A DNA stretch of 64,000 bases from Piper betle (taxonomy: Eukaryota > Streptophyta > Magnoliopsida > Piperales > Piperaceae). The DNA is taken from assembly GCA_033002965.1 (NCBI GenBank), contig JAURVB010014134.1, forward strand, positions 95,562-159,561, given 5' to 3'. Position 1 is the stretch's first letter; each line of letters opens with the position of its first letter. The notes beneath the pieces were generated by a model. The model was not told the DNA's origin. It saw only the letters and a list, made by a program, of their open reading frames with translations, and did no database searches. A program made the position numbers and the translations under genes. Below, piece by piece: positions 22,479-35,013 of this stretch.

Positions 22479-24376
22479 TTAATCGAAGAACACCCAGTTG
22501 AGCTTAGGATCTGAACCTGAGGCAGGTTGAACCGGAGCCATGTCGAAGGTCTCCCATTTTGTAGTCATCACCACAGCAGGTGAGCGCTGCCGGTGAGGAC
22601 CTGCCAAAGATGGCTGCAATTTCTTTGCTGTAGGTATTGAAGGGGGTTTGGTATTCTTAAGTTTTAACATATCCAGTGTTTCAACGTATTTCTGCACTCT
22701 CCTTACCTGTTTAACAATAATACAACATGAAAGGGGCATTTATATGAACTCTCTTTAGCTTTGAGGTTTAGATAAATGACAAGATGCATGAAACCATACC
22801 TGCATTCGTCTCTGTAATTTGGTATCCCCATCAGCCGTGACTGCATCCAATCGAATCAATTGCGTCATCAATAACTCGATGAGATTCAACACATCCTTCT
22901 CGGCGACTTTGCCTCCTTCAGATACAATTGATTCAAGAGCACTAACCTGTAAGACCAACATATATACTCGTGAATACCATGATAAGAAAGTGTATTTGTT
23001 GTTGTAACTTGATCTCATCCAGAACAAAAGCTGGCTGGTCTAAAGAAATATGCACAAGGATATCAAATTCATAACTACGAATGAATTCCGCGTTAAGATG
23101 GTCTACAGAAAAGAGAATTTGCATTATAGTGACTTAATCCCAACCAGAATCAGTTGAGTATATAATCTGAACGGCAACATTGATGATAAACTACTATTTG
23201 CATACTTCAAACTATATCAGTATAATTAAGCTCCAGATCAGTAATTGATCTCCACATCCACCCTGCTTGAATCAGTGTGCCAAACCCTTAACGTTAGTCC
23301 CAGCTCCATAATCTACGTGAATCCACAACAATCCCCACCGGAAGTAAGATCATACACATGAACAAGCAAGCTCACAAAGAAAAGTGCAAAATTTTCCATG
23401 CAAATCCTTGTGAACTTCAATAAAACGAAACTAGAATTCTACCAATGTGTCTGAAAGTCAAGACACAACAGCGCCAGAAAACTAGCACTTCAATCTGCCT
23501 CAAACTCTACACAATCTACTCTTATTAATAAAAGAATAATTAAAAGTCGTTATGTAGATTAAGGTGCAAATAACCATGTTAATCTCCACTTCAATCCAAT
23601 CACAGCTCAATACTTCAAAAAGTTTGATCTAATATTGATATTCATCAATCAATGAAATAAAACTATAAGATTATAACATAATTATTAAGATGAGATATTA
23701 ATGACGATACAACAAAAATATATATATTATAGACCTCAACGGCGAACTTGTCAACTTCTTTGCTGATATCGGAGATGGACTTGGCGGCCATCTCCGACCT
23801 GGCCGCCTTCCTCTTCTCCAAGCGCCGCCGCTCATGGCCGACGGGGTCCTCCACCAGCACCAGCTTCGACTTGTCCTTTACTCCCACCAAGTCCAGGAAC
23901 GCCGTCGACTGCCTCTCCTTGTCCTTGTACAGTATTCTCTGATCCTCCGGGTGGAGACCCGTCTTCGCAGCCAGCAGCTTCTTCAACTCCCCTACCAATT
24001 CGAGGATCGACCATGGTTGAGAAACGAAGAACAATGAAGAACAGAGCGACAAAGTTGAGATCTTTTGGGGATGGTTACCGAAGGAAGCTTGGGGACTAAC
24101 GAGTGCTTCGAGCTTGGAGGAGTTGTACTTGACTCGTACTCGGATGGGTGCCGGCGCCGGCGGGGACTGGGCATCGTCGAACGGGTTGCGCTTCTGCACC
24201 AGCATGCCGCTCGGCCTTAGCTCCCACTCCACGTTCCCGCCGCCGGTCGCCGGACGGAAGGGGGCTGCTTTTTTGCCGGGGAGTCGAGTGTCTTCGCGCT
24301 CATCGTCATCGTCATCATCGTTTCGGCCGCGCTTTTTCCACAAAAGCTCTACTTCCACCAGTTTCAGAGTTAGCAT
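22479..24376 (-). CDS. BAG: BAG-family co-chaperone (ubiquitin-like plus BAG domain)
   Basis: BAG proteins bind the Hsp70 ATPase domain through the BAG helices and act as nucleotide-exchange co-chaperones. Four coding exons on the minus strand are 24376-24079, 23991-23735, 22946-22800 and 22706-22479. They join in phase to 309 residues. Conserved blocks in order are VEWELRPSGMLVQKRNP, the ubiquitin-like segment with DQRILYKDKERQS and GVKDKSKLVLVEDP, then SISDISKEVDKFAVEV. The BAG core follows (LNLIELLMTQLIRLDAVTAD, RRMQVRRVQKYVETLD), and the tail ends KLNWVFFD. This is the plant BAG1-4 class. The ATG at 24376 is the first in frame; the open frame extends upstream only through a TTG. Intron 1 is 87 bases and has no stop in frame, so its retention would add 29 residues. 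Confidence 0.93.
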
Positions 24377-27300
24377 TGATGAGATAGCAACGACATGGTG
24401 CAGTTTTGGCTCTGAAAACTGCAAAGATTCGATTTTTTTCTTCTTTTTGGATCGATTCTGGACTCAAAACGAGAGAATCAACAGCTACAAACTGATTAAA
24501 ATTTTTTTTCCAAACTATGAACTTCTCAGAATCGTCCGCTCTTACTCTGCTTCTTCTCTGCTGAAAAAAAATCTACAAAAAGACGCTTCAACCGCCTAGA
24601 AAGACGTCGGTATATTAAAAACAAAGCCGCCGGACCAGAAGCAAGGATGCAGAAAGCTTTCAGTGACGTCGCCGGAAAATGTACACGCTACGAAGAGGAG
24701 ACGAAGAACCGGGAAAACAGAGGAAGACGAGGCCGCGAAAAGGATGATGGGTGGAGGAGCATAGGGCTGCGTAGTCAGCGGAGCATGATTCCGGCGAAAT
24801 ACTACGGCGGCAGCGGCGGCGAGAGGGAATGGGAGAGGGGAAGGGGGTCGGAGTTGTTTTATACGAAGGAGGGGGAGGTTAGTTGCATTTGAGATAATTG
24901 GAGGGTGTTTTTGTAGAATTTTGAAAGATTGAAAACCCGCCAAGCCTTTTTTTTTTTTTTGAAAGAGGTGAAATGTAAAAAACTGACGGAAGGGGTTTAC
25001 TCCGTACGGAAATGGACGGTAAAAAAGGAACAGTGATTTACCTTCTATCCTCGAGTTTTAATTATTTTCTTTTTTATTTTATAAAAAATTCAAAATTATT
25101 ATTATAAAATTTAATCAATATTGAAACTGAAATATTGTAATACTGAGACCTGTATTTTACACGATATTAATTAGTATACAAAAATAATTGGTTTATTTTA
25201 ATACTTTTTTATTAATAAGATGTATAACATGGGAAGATAGTCGTATTATAAAATTAAAGATTTTTAAAGAATTTTATTTGGTAATTAAACTCACTTTCAA
25301 TATTGATATATTTAAAACTTTAAAATATAATTATAATCTATTTAACTGATCATTTATAATTTTATAATATTATTAATTTGATTTATAATACTTGATCAGC
25401 CAAACATTATAATTTTTTTTAATAATATTTTACAAATAAATATCAAACTAATAAGTAGCAAAACCCCTTCCAATTTTTACCCACAAACATCTCTTCCAAG
25501 GCCTTTTTTCTATCATTTTTTATAATTTTAGATATTTTAACGTGGATTTGAAAATATATATATATATATATATATAATTTTAATTTTTATAGTGCACCTA
25601 GAATCTTAATCATTGGGGGACATGCATGTCATTCTTTTTTAAAAAAAAATATCACCTTCGAAAAAAGTAGCCACTAAAAGGGACATAATGACGTCAACGT
25701 AGTACTTCGGCCAACTCGTAGTTAGCGCCAGTCGACATGTCTGACTGTTTACCATAACCGGACGCCACCGACAGTGCGGTCCCCACTACTCTGTTTCCCC
25801 CGTGAGCCAATCTCAGCCGTCGGATCAGGTGTCGGCGAGCTCTTTTTGTCAAATCAAGGGATTATAGAGATTTTAGGTGGAGATTAGGGCCCGGGAACGG
25901 GGACTAGATTTAATGGGATGGGATTAAGAAAGTGATTGGTGAGCCCAGGCGGGGAAATGATTGTGTGTATGATAGGCGGGCCAGGGGTTGGAAATGGTCG
26001 AATTTCTACGTATTATTTAGACCATATTTTGTTCAATTTTTAGAAAAAATTTTAGTTCTGCCCGGGAGTGACGCCAGTGAAGATGCCGTGTGTCTTTACC
26101 GTCGATTTCTGAGATGATCGACGGTGGAGACGCAAGGTATCTCCACCAGGGTCGCTCACGGGCAGAGCTAAATATGGTTCCAATTTTTGTACTCCTTCGC
26201 GATGCTTCTTACAAAGTGCACCCATGACAAAAGTTGCAACGCCTTTTGAGCCGATGATTGGCAGTGCGGGTTAGAGCACATTTCCAGCATTATTATCATT
26301 ATAATTCGGGGCTGGTTCTAACTTGCCGATCATTTCAATAAGGGTGCATGATTTTCTTTTGTTTTTGGGTGGGATTGTAAAAATTGATGATACCAGACAG
26401 AAGTGTTAAAGTGATTACTTTCCAAGTTCAAAATGAAAGCATGCACTTCTTATTGTTAAACACAACCATAACAACACCTTAGCTGTCCGATGTGATAATT
26501 CATCGTTTATCACGAGTGTACATTGATTATCATGATAATATATCCACTGTTAATTTTACATATTTTATATGTGAACATTTGATATGATTTTACGTAACCA
26601 AATGGTTGGCAGCTGCCTACTTGGCATGGGGAATTTTTAAGCGGTGGGGCAAGGCTGCAAGGGCTCGTATGAATATTCATCAATGAGCTCAACCAAACAC
26701 TCGGGACGCTGTTACAAGATGGAGGGTCCCTTGCACAACACGGAGACAGTGGGATGTATACGTGCATTCAATTTCGTACTTATTTCATGGTTCAGGTGAT
26801 GAGAAATAAGGTCACCTATCCATACCTACCAATGAGTTAGTAGCTAAAACCATTATGGAGTATAGGCTATATATTAGATATCTGTCGTGGGTAGGAACTA
26901 GCAGGTATGCTGTGTTTTTGACATTCTTCTGATTCCCCGAGTAACCATATTTGTGAGCTTCTCTTCTTTGCCAGAGAAGTAATGGCAACACAGATTGAGG
27001 TTCATATACTTCATGCATGGTACATGTTGTTCGAGGAAGGAGATGGAGCAGGTGGATGAGGCTCTAAATCTGGGCAGAACTTTTAACCGATCATACTTCA
27101 TTCATACAAGAGAAATGGAGCACAAACTACAAAGTATATTAAATTGAGAAGATCGATAGCATTTACCAACAAAGGAAAAGGCCCAAAAGGAATCGGTAAT
27201 TAGGCCCACTATAAGTGGGCTGCATACCAAGACGCCGGCCCATCACTAGATGGTCTCTTAAAAGGTTGGGAAATCAAGTTTTTATGCAGAGTTGGATGCT

Positions 27301-27700
27301 CTCATAAAGTAATAATTAAATTGATTCAATTGTGCTTTTATTATGTTTTGAAATATGCTAGTTAGTGGTTAAGGTTTCCCTAAGATCAAATTCAGCTCTA
27401 TAAAAAAACCCACAAATTCACCAATCCTTAAATTCAATTAAAATTCAGCAAAGTGTTGTCCGATTGATCAAGGCGATCAATTCCTCATGAGCTTAGAATT
27501 CTTCTTGGCAATGTCTAATACATGTTTGTTTTTGCCATTCTTAAGCAAGAAAATTAGATTTAATCACAAATACTTCTAATGTTACTGAATAAGCTCATCT
27601 GTTGCTTCGAAAGAAAAAAAGTCATTTGTTTCCCTATCAAATTAAATTATTTAATATAATTTGAAATATTAGCTTTTGTTTATAATCCAACGGCCTAAAT
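24377..27700. other. Intergenic region with AT-rich block and foldback
   Basis: The first 500 bases above the BAG start are purine-rich on the plus strand and probably hold its leader and promoter. A very AT-rich block follows at about 25040-25580, ending in a (TA)n run near 25555. A GC-richer patch at 25690-26180 contains the foldback at 26050-26173. From 26180 to 27700 I see nothing supported. Short frames there have no family signature. Confidence 0.4.
26050..26173. repeat. Long imperfect foldback, about 58-bp arms
   Basis: The left arm (about 26050-26107) and the reverse complement of the right arm (about 26115-26173) align along their whole length without gaps. Shared words are CTGCCCG, GAG, GATGCC/GATACC, GTC and ACCGTCGAT. 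Many of the differences still allow G-U pairs in RNA. The loop is about 8 bases around CTGAGATG. A transcript would form one long stem, as in plant microRNA precursors, young inverted-duplication loci or small MITEs. No known mature microRNA is recognised. Confidence 0.7.
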
Positions 27701-27741
27701 TCACCCACATCACCCGACGACTCAATTTCCCCTCAAACACG

Positions 27742-27747
27742 CACGTG
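27742..27747. promoter_or_regulatory. G-box CACGTG in the SLK promoter
   Basis: A palindromic CACGTG lies in the C-rich region just upstream of the probable SLK leader exon. bHLH and bZIP factors bind this core. A single G-box is weak evidence for regulation. Confidence 0.4.
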
Positions 27748-27859
27748 TCGGACAACACCGTCTCCCCACCCTCCGCATTCCCCCACTCGCCAATCATCCC
27801 TCGCCGCGTGTCCATAACCTGCTGACTAGGATCCCCGCGGTTCCGTGCGCCCCGCAGCC

Positions 27860-28470
27860 GGTAACCCCGTCCCCGGCCACCGGCTCGGCCTGTCGCCCTG
27901 GTTATACAAGGTCGGCGCCGTCGCCGGCGAGCTACTCCGAGTCCAGCGCCGCCTTCACCGCGAGAGGTTAGTGCTCTGTTGTTTCGATTGATCGTCGTTA
28001 TTGCTTGTTTAGGTTGGTTGGATTGTGAGCTGTGGGCTCGAAGTAGATGGAATTCTTGTTGCCTATTTTCATTGTTGTAGGGCTTGTAATTGGGGGTGAA
28101 GATTGTGCATTTGCGTTTGGATTGTTTGAAAATTGGTGATCTTTTGTTGTTGAACGATGTTGTTGGTCTGATAATGTTGAAAAAATTTAATATTGTTTGC
28201 TTCTGGAGGGAGGGCAGTAGGTTTTCCAATAAGGGTTGGCCCTTGCCTGACATGTTGTTGTGGTGAAGCTTGTGCACTTGTGTTTGGATTGTTTAAAGTT
28301 GTTGCCTTTTGGTACCGACTATGCTGTGTGAGGGAGGGAAATGGTGCTACTTTTTGTTGGGTAGGCAAGGATTCGGATATTGTTGTTCTGACAATTTACT
28401 TCTTTTTTTTTCTTGGTAAAAATGGTGCAGCTTTTAACATGTGTTCTTCTCATTATGTGTGGATTCTATA
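27860..28470 (+). other. Probable leader exon and leader intron of SLK
   Basis: A GC-rich segment ends at about 27966 in a donor (CCGCGAGAG then GTTAGT). A T-rich tract with acceptor TTCTATAG ends at about 28470. Inside the intron, a segment around GTGCATTTGCGTTTGGATTG (about 28108) recurs imperfectly about 160 bases later (GTGCACTTGTGTTTGGATTG, about 28272), a local duplication. The model is inferred without transcripts. Confidence 0.45.
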
Positions 28471-28586
28471 GAGGCAATTGAACGGAGCATTTAGTTTGAT
28501 CCGAAACTTTACTAAATACCACTATTTTTTGTGGACGGGCTCCGGATAATTATCTGGATTTGAGACACCAACCAGCAGTGCCCGCA

Positions 28587-28739
28587 CTGGCATCGTCGAG
28601 GGTGGCCAGTGAACCACTACATTCTTCTTTGGTTTCTGGCATCTTTTTCCGTGGAGAGGAACATACCTTGAGAGATTTGAGTTCCCATCAGCTGGATCTG
28701 TCTTCTGTGAACCCATCAGCTTCCTTGTCCAGAAGTTAG
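28587..28739 (+). pseudogene. Relic of the SLK N-terminal coding segment
   Basis: Reading from CTG at 28587, one frame gives SSRVA, then SGIFFRGE and DLSSHQLDLSSVN, and stops at TAG 28737-28739. From memory of plant SLK proteins, their N-termini carry SRV, SGIFFQGDGQ and SHLSSS in this order, followed within about 20 residues by the GDM segment that here begins at 28774. Here the start codon position reads CTG, the frame ends in a stop, and the bases after it are in a different phase. The segment therefore appears to have decayed into leader sequence. Confidence 0.6.
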
Positions 28740-28773
28740 CTTTCTGGTTTTGATTTCCATCTTTTGGGAGGAC

Positions 28774-31700
28774 ATGAGCCGCGCCCTGAACAGTGCAGCA
28801 AACTCTGGACTTAGCTTTGGTGCAAGCTCTTTGGTGACTGATGCAAACTCACCACTTTCCGGAGGACCCCACTTGCAGCGAAGTGCAAGTATAAATGCAG
28901 AATTATATAATCGGCTACCATCTTCACCACCCATGTCATTTTCTTCTAACAATCTCAGTATTTCTGGCTCATCTGTCTTGGATGGGGCATCTTTTGTTCA
29001 GCAGAGTCCAAACCAAGATCAAAACCCTCAGCAGATTCCACAGAGGCATCAGCAACAAGGAGCTTCAAGTGCTTCTTCTCACATAACCATGCCAACCGGC
29101 CAAACAAATTCAAGTGCCATGCATGTGTCTGCCTTCTTGATTCAAGAGCCAAACAGTTTATCTCCAATGCAAAAGATACCAAGGCTAGATGTCAAGCAGG
29201 AGGAGATCTTTCAGCAACAGGTTATTCAGCAGCTATTGCAAAGGCAGGATTCTGTGCCTTTACATGCACGTCAATCTCAGCTACAAGCGTTGTATCAGCA
29301 AAAGTTTTTGCAGCAGAGGCAGCAACAGCAGTTGTTGCAGTCTTTGCCACAGATGCAGAGGGTCCAATTGCAACAGCAACAACAACAACAATCACAACAA
29401 CAGCTACAACAACAGTTGAGACTTCAACTTCAACAGGGTGTTCAGCCATCATTTGCTACTAAGCGTCCTTTTGATAGTGGCATATGTGCGCGAAGGCTTA
29501 TGCAATACCTGTATCATCAGCGCCATCGTCCTGCTGTGAGATTTATAATATCCTCAAATTTTTCTAGACAATTCCTCTGTTATTAATTTGTTTTCCCTTG
29601 ATTAAATTGATAGTGCACAATTGTTTTTGATATAGGACAATAGTATACTCTATTGGAGGAAATTTGTGGCAGAGTACTTTGCTCCTCGCGCTAAGAAAAG
29701 ATGGTGTTTGTCCTTGTATGATAAGGTTGGGCATCACACCCTTGGTGTTTTCCCACAGGCAGCAATGGTTGGTCTCTACCTAGCCAATCCAAGTTCTTAT
29801 TTAGAATACTGTTTGTATTTTTCAAAAGATTTTATCAATAATTTCGAGCATTAGGTAAAATTGAAATAATTAATAAATTTATTGATTAAATATATGTCAT
29901 GGCAAAGTAGTTGCTGTCATATATTTTAGATTTAATACATTTTTTTTATCTTATAGACATTTAACACACTGTATGCAATTGAGTGGAATGATTGAATGGG
30001 GTCCATTTGGAAGTTGGATGAAGATGATGCCGCTCTCTTTTTTATATATTAATGGACATTTATTTATAGAACCATTTACGTGTGCTGTGCAGGATGCATG
30101 GCATTGTGACATTTGTGGATGTAAGTCGGGAAGAGGATTTGGTTAGTTGCTATCTGTGATATCTTAATTATTTACTTCTCATATTCTGTACGTAAGAGAG
30201 TTGATGGCACTCAATTTCTGGGTGGCTGACTCATACACATGACAATTGATGCCACTAAAAGGCTACGTGATTTTTATGCAACAGGATTTTCCTGTATTTA
30301 TTTTCATTTTTTTGTGATGTGTCATAATTAGGAAAACTGACTTCTCTATTTCATTGTCAGAGACAACTTATGATGTGCTTCCCAGGCTCATCAAAATTAA
30401 GTTTGACAGTGGAGTGATCGATGAACTCTTGTTACCTGGTATGCCTCAGGAGTTCAGATTTTCTAATGGCATGATGTCCTTGGAGTATGTAAAAGCTGTT
30501 CAAGAGAGTGTTTATGAGCATATCCGTGTAGTTAGAGAGGGTCAGCTTCGCATTGTATTCACCCCTGATTTGAAGGTAAAAAGTTAATTTTAAATTTCTT
30601 GTTTTAATCTCTCTCTCTCTCTCTCTAAATTATTTGATTAAACTGCGTGTTTTTCAACTGGCATTATATGCGTCAAGCAGATACTGTCATGGGAGTTCTG
30701 TGCACGACGCCATGATGAACTTATACCACGAAGATTGGTTGCACCTCAGGTATCAGTCTGAACATTGGTACATTCATGAATGATTCATGCATTTGTGGGG
30801 TTGAGATGTGTGAAATTTTATGAGGAATTAGTAAGCTAAAATATATCAATTTTTTGGTAACTGAAGTGTAGTTGGTAGGTATTGAGACATAAAAATCTCA
30901 TAAAAAGCAGGCTCCTTAATTTGGATCATCTGAAATGTAATCGTTTTTTTCAGTGAACATAAACATTTTATTTCAAGTATTTCCTTGCATGTCCTATTTT
31001 TACATTCATTGAAGTAATTTAGAATGTGGCTTTTTTCTACTGGATTGGTATGTGTGATGAAGTAACTGAATGTGCATCACATAGGGATTACAAGCTTTGA
31101 ACAATACCTAAGCATCAGTGATTGTTTTTAATGTGGTTTTTATTGTAAAGCTATAGACCTTATGTTTTGGTAATTATGCTGATTATGTTTGTGATTATGT
31201 GTACCATGTGTATATTTTTATTATGTTATGCTTTCCATCTACCACTGTGTGTGTAAGCTTTGAATGCATATAAAAGCATTGTCATCAAAATTACGTTGCC
31301 GCTCTCATGTACTAGAGCCTCCAATGGCAAATTACTTCCAACATACAACGGACCAATCACTTCTCCACGAGTGTAGTGTAGTGCTGAAGAACTCTTACCT
31401 AATTTATTAGTCTCGCCTAGAACTTGCCCAAATCTTGGATTAGTCACAACAGCAATTTACTTAACCAAGAAATCTCACAAGAACTCAGGAGAAGGCTTAG
31501 GGACTTAAGCATACCAGATAAAAATGTACTGGTGTGATAAATACGGATATATATCGGGGTAGCGCTTTACGATGCACTGGTGTCTTGTTGTTTTTATGTA
31601 CTTCATCAGGTTAGATTATTGGAGTAATATACTATGTTTTTGAAAGTTATTAATACAAGAGGGTTGATGTTGGGAAACCATAATGGGGATACCATTGCTG

Positions 31701-34449
31701 TAAACAAGTGTACATAATCATGGAGTTCTAAAGTCATGTTTCACATTGGTTTTTGTGGCATTGGTTAACTTAACTTGTGGCTTCTTATCAGTTAATACAC
31801 TTTTTGTAGAACTTGGTTGGAAAGTTGGCTTAAAATTGAATAGTTAAGTCATATTATACTTCCAGGCTGCTTTGTGAACTCAGAGTTTTCGCAGGTGAAC
31901 CAGTTGGTGCAGGTTGCACAAAAATATCAAAATGCTGTGAATGATAGTGGATCAACAGGAGTTTCTTTGCAGGAGTTGCAAACAAATTGCAGCGTGTAAG
32001 TCTGGATATTACGTAGATAGATAGAGCTCATTTTGACTACATTGGTTGTTGATTACAAGCTATAAGTTTCTGCCACGCTTCTAGTTCATGGAAAAGTGTT
32101 TAATGTGAAAGCGGTTAACTATAAATTTTAAGCTCCTGTAATGATGTGTCATAGCTCTAGATCGATCATTTTTTTCGATGCAGCATGCAATGAAAATTAT
32201 CTAAATTAACAATTAACAATTACTCCTGGAAAAGTAAAAACATAACAAAAGACAAGATAAATAAAAGGCACTCTGCCAATTCTGAATTCATCCAAAACTG
32301 AAGATTGTTGAATGAGGTAGCCTCATATTTTTAGGTAAACAAAAAAATGTTTAAAGTTCTTTGTATCTTGTTCCTTGGCTCTTCATATTTTCCTATTATA
32401 CTTATAGGTGTAGATGGTGACTACTCGATAGATATAGAGGTGGCTCCTTGATATATGCAAATGTGCTACATCTGACTCGCCTTCTTTAAAAAAATTAACC
32501 TCCAATTTAAAATTAGCAATAAATCCAGTCGGAAATCATAAATATCCCCAATTTTGTGTAGAAATTTCTCTAAATTGAAAACTCCAATAAACCAATCCCA
32601 ATAAGTGTGCTCTGAATTGACCCCCTGGGTACTTCTTTGCTAACACTTGAGAAATCACTGAACCAACCCATAGTTATACAAAACGAATAATATGAACCAG
32701 TGTCTTTCTTCCCTGATCTTTTCTTCCATATTAAGTAGGGTTTGGTTGGGATCTTTGTCTCTAATCCTTCACAATTCATTTGCCCTTTGCAGATTAGTAA
32801 ATCCTGGGTTCTTCGTTTCCTTCATTTTATACTTGTCTATACTTTATACTTAATTTGTTTGACTAATTTTAGTTTCTCTAATTTAACAGCTCTTTATCTA
32901 CTGAATATGGGTTTCATTTGTGGGCTACCTGTTTTGCCTGTATAGGTTTGTAACTGCAGGGCGACAACTGGCAAAAAACCTGGATATGCAGTCACTCAAT
33001 GAATTGGGATTCTCAAAAAGATATGTCAGATGCTTGCAGGTATTTCGCGTATGCTTAGTTGTTTATATTTGCGTTGGTGTTTTTCTGTAATCAAACGACA
33101 CTGGTGTAAAAAAACTAGAGGGCAAGTGGTATTAACGACATATTATGTGCCGATAGTCCCCCACTTGATAAGTTTCTCCATTTTTCACGATCCTTCTAGA
33201 ATAATTTCTACTACAGTGTATGTAATGCAATGCTGAGACAGTCATCTTTTGGCCTGTGCGAGAGTTTTAATACAATTTTTACATTGAAGCTAATTGTGTT
33301 TTATAGTATTCCAAGGGATGTTTGCACTCAGTTAAGACAGTTTTATTGTGGTTATTGTTTTTTGAAAAATTCGTCAAATCTTGATGGTGATTCGATTTAG
33401 TACCTAATCATTTTCATTGTTCACTTTTTTTACTGATGTTTCGTGGCAGATAGCAGAAGTTGTAAATAGCATGAAAGATTTGATAGATTTTAGCAGAGAA
33501 CAGAGTATGGGTCCCATTGGTGAGTCTAATATCACGTTTTGGTGCTCTGCTTTTTGTTGTATCTTTATCTTTTGCCCATGATTTAGCTTTCTTCTCATCA
33601 TTTGCAGAATGTTTGAAAAGTTATCCTCAACACACAGCTGCTTCTAAAATGGGTGGCCAGCAGCTAGTGAGTTCTCAGGGGTTGTCCGCAGATCAAAATA
33701 ACACCCTGAATAAGAAAATGGCAATGACACCCGGCTTCAGCAGTCACAATAATAACAATAGCATGGGGAGTGGGACCCCAAGCAATGTGTCCCAGACAGC
33801 TATGTCCTTGAGCAAGTATCAGAATTTGTTGCGGCAAAACTCTATGAACTCAAATTCAAGTGTGAGTCAGCCAGACGAGAACCCTGTTACCTGTCCTAAC
33901 CAGTCACAAACATCACCTTTTCAGGGACATATTCCTCCATCCTCCCTGCAAAATGCTTCTGGAAATGTCCTAGCAACCTCTTATCCTTTGCAGACTCTGA
34001 CGAAACAAGTTCAGTCATCGACCCCTGCAAACCCAAGTTCTCAGCAGGATGTTATTCAGCAGCTTCTGCAGGAGATGATGAGTAATAATAGTGGATTGGC
34101 GTATCCCCAATCACTTGGCTGCCAGAATCCTAGTGCCACATCTGTTGGTGGTGTTATGAATGGGATTGGAGCAACTGGGACCTTTTCCTCAAAGGGAGGT
34201 GCAAACATGGTAGGATTCAAAAATAACTCGCCTGCCATGCTGAATAATCAAGTGCCTCCTCATGCAAGCAGGACTAACAGTTTCAAGAGTGTGTCAAACA
34301 ATTCTCCAACTGTAAGTGGAAATTCGTATGGCATGAAGCATGGTATGCCAATGCAGAATCGTCATCTGCCGGACATTGTTCCAGATATCCCCCGTGAGTT
34401 TTCAGACAGTGGGATATTTGATGACGAAGCTTTTGATTGGAAGGCATGA
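28774..34449 (+). CDS. SLK2: SEUSS-like transcriptional co-regulator (LIM-binding domain)
   Basis: SEUSS/SLK proteins are nuclear adaptors that pair with LEUNIG-type co-repressors to control flower, embryo and meristem genes. Nine coding exons join in phase: 28774-29535, 29636-29767, 30093-30141, 30361-30575, 30681-30749, 31895-31995, 32946-33039, 33450-33519 and 33608-34449. They give 777 residues. The N-terminal part has GASSLVTDANSPLSGGPHLQ and glutamine-rich tracts near residues 150-225. The LIM-domain-binding region runs from about 238 to 497, including CARRLMQYLYHQ, AKKRWCLSLYDKVGHH, VREGQLRIVFTPDLK and GFSKRYVRCLQ. The C-terminus ends VPDIPREF and then DWKA, matching the SLK2 branch. 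The open frame extends back to 28750, but through a TTG. The usual N-terminal 70 or so residues are missing (see the relic upstream). The neighbour at 35014 converges on it. Confidence 0.92.
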
Positions 34450-35013
34450 TGGTAATTTGCCGTCCTCCCAGAAGCAATCTGGTGGGACATATCTCTGTAC
34501 AGAAAGAAGTCTTGGATCCTTGTATTTACTTGTTTTTTTCACGCAAGTGTTGGAAGGTTGGCAATTTTGGGCCTTCAGCTTTTAACATCCATAATGTGCC
34601 AATGCCACATGAACGAATTCTAATCTATCGGTTTGTATGCAGTTAGAACGTAGTTGCCAGTTGTAATGCTATATAAGTGAGAAAGTAGAGAGAACTAAAT
34701 ATCAATGATGTTGAAGAAAATTTCTTCTTTTATATGAAATGTTTCTTCATTCTTCTTTATTTTAAGTTTACAGGTTGTTCAAGCTGCTTCTAATTGAAAT
34801 CTGGAAGTACGAATAACATAACAAATACTTGTAGCAATGGGTATAAAGAGCATGCTCCATTATATGATACATTCACCAGTTTTCTGTCATGGAACCTTAA
34901 TTTAGATGCATATGTTTACAGACCCACACCTCAACTTTTGGAACTATTTTGTCTTGGGTATTAAACGAACGTACTTGCTTTATGAACATGTATCATGATG
35001 CTCTTCGTCATCT

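Noticed and set aside
23992..24078. Treating the BAG open frame as one uninterrupted exon
   Set aside because: The 87 bases have good GT-AG ends and their codons do not match the family, while the flanking codons join perfectly.
24377..24424. Extending the BAG start to 24424
   Set aside because: The frame opens with TTG. The first ATG is 24376, which also fits family N-termini.
24596..24943. A 115-codon minus-strand frame above the BAG gene
   Set aside because: It is low in family signals and overlaps the probable promoter and leader. No start-to-stop model with conserved residues is evident.
28750..28773. Extending the SLK start upstream to 28750
   Set aside because: The codon there is TTG. 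The first ATG in frame is 28774.
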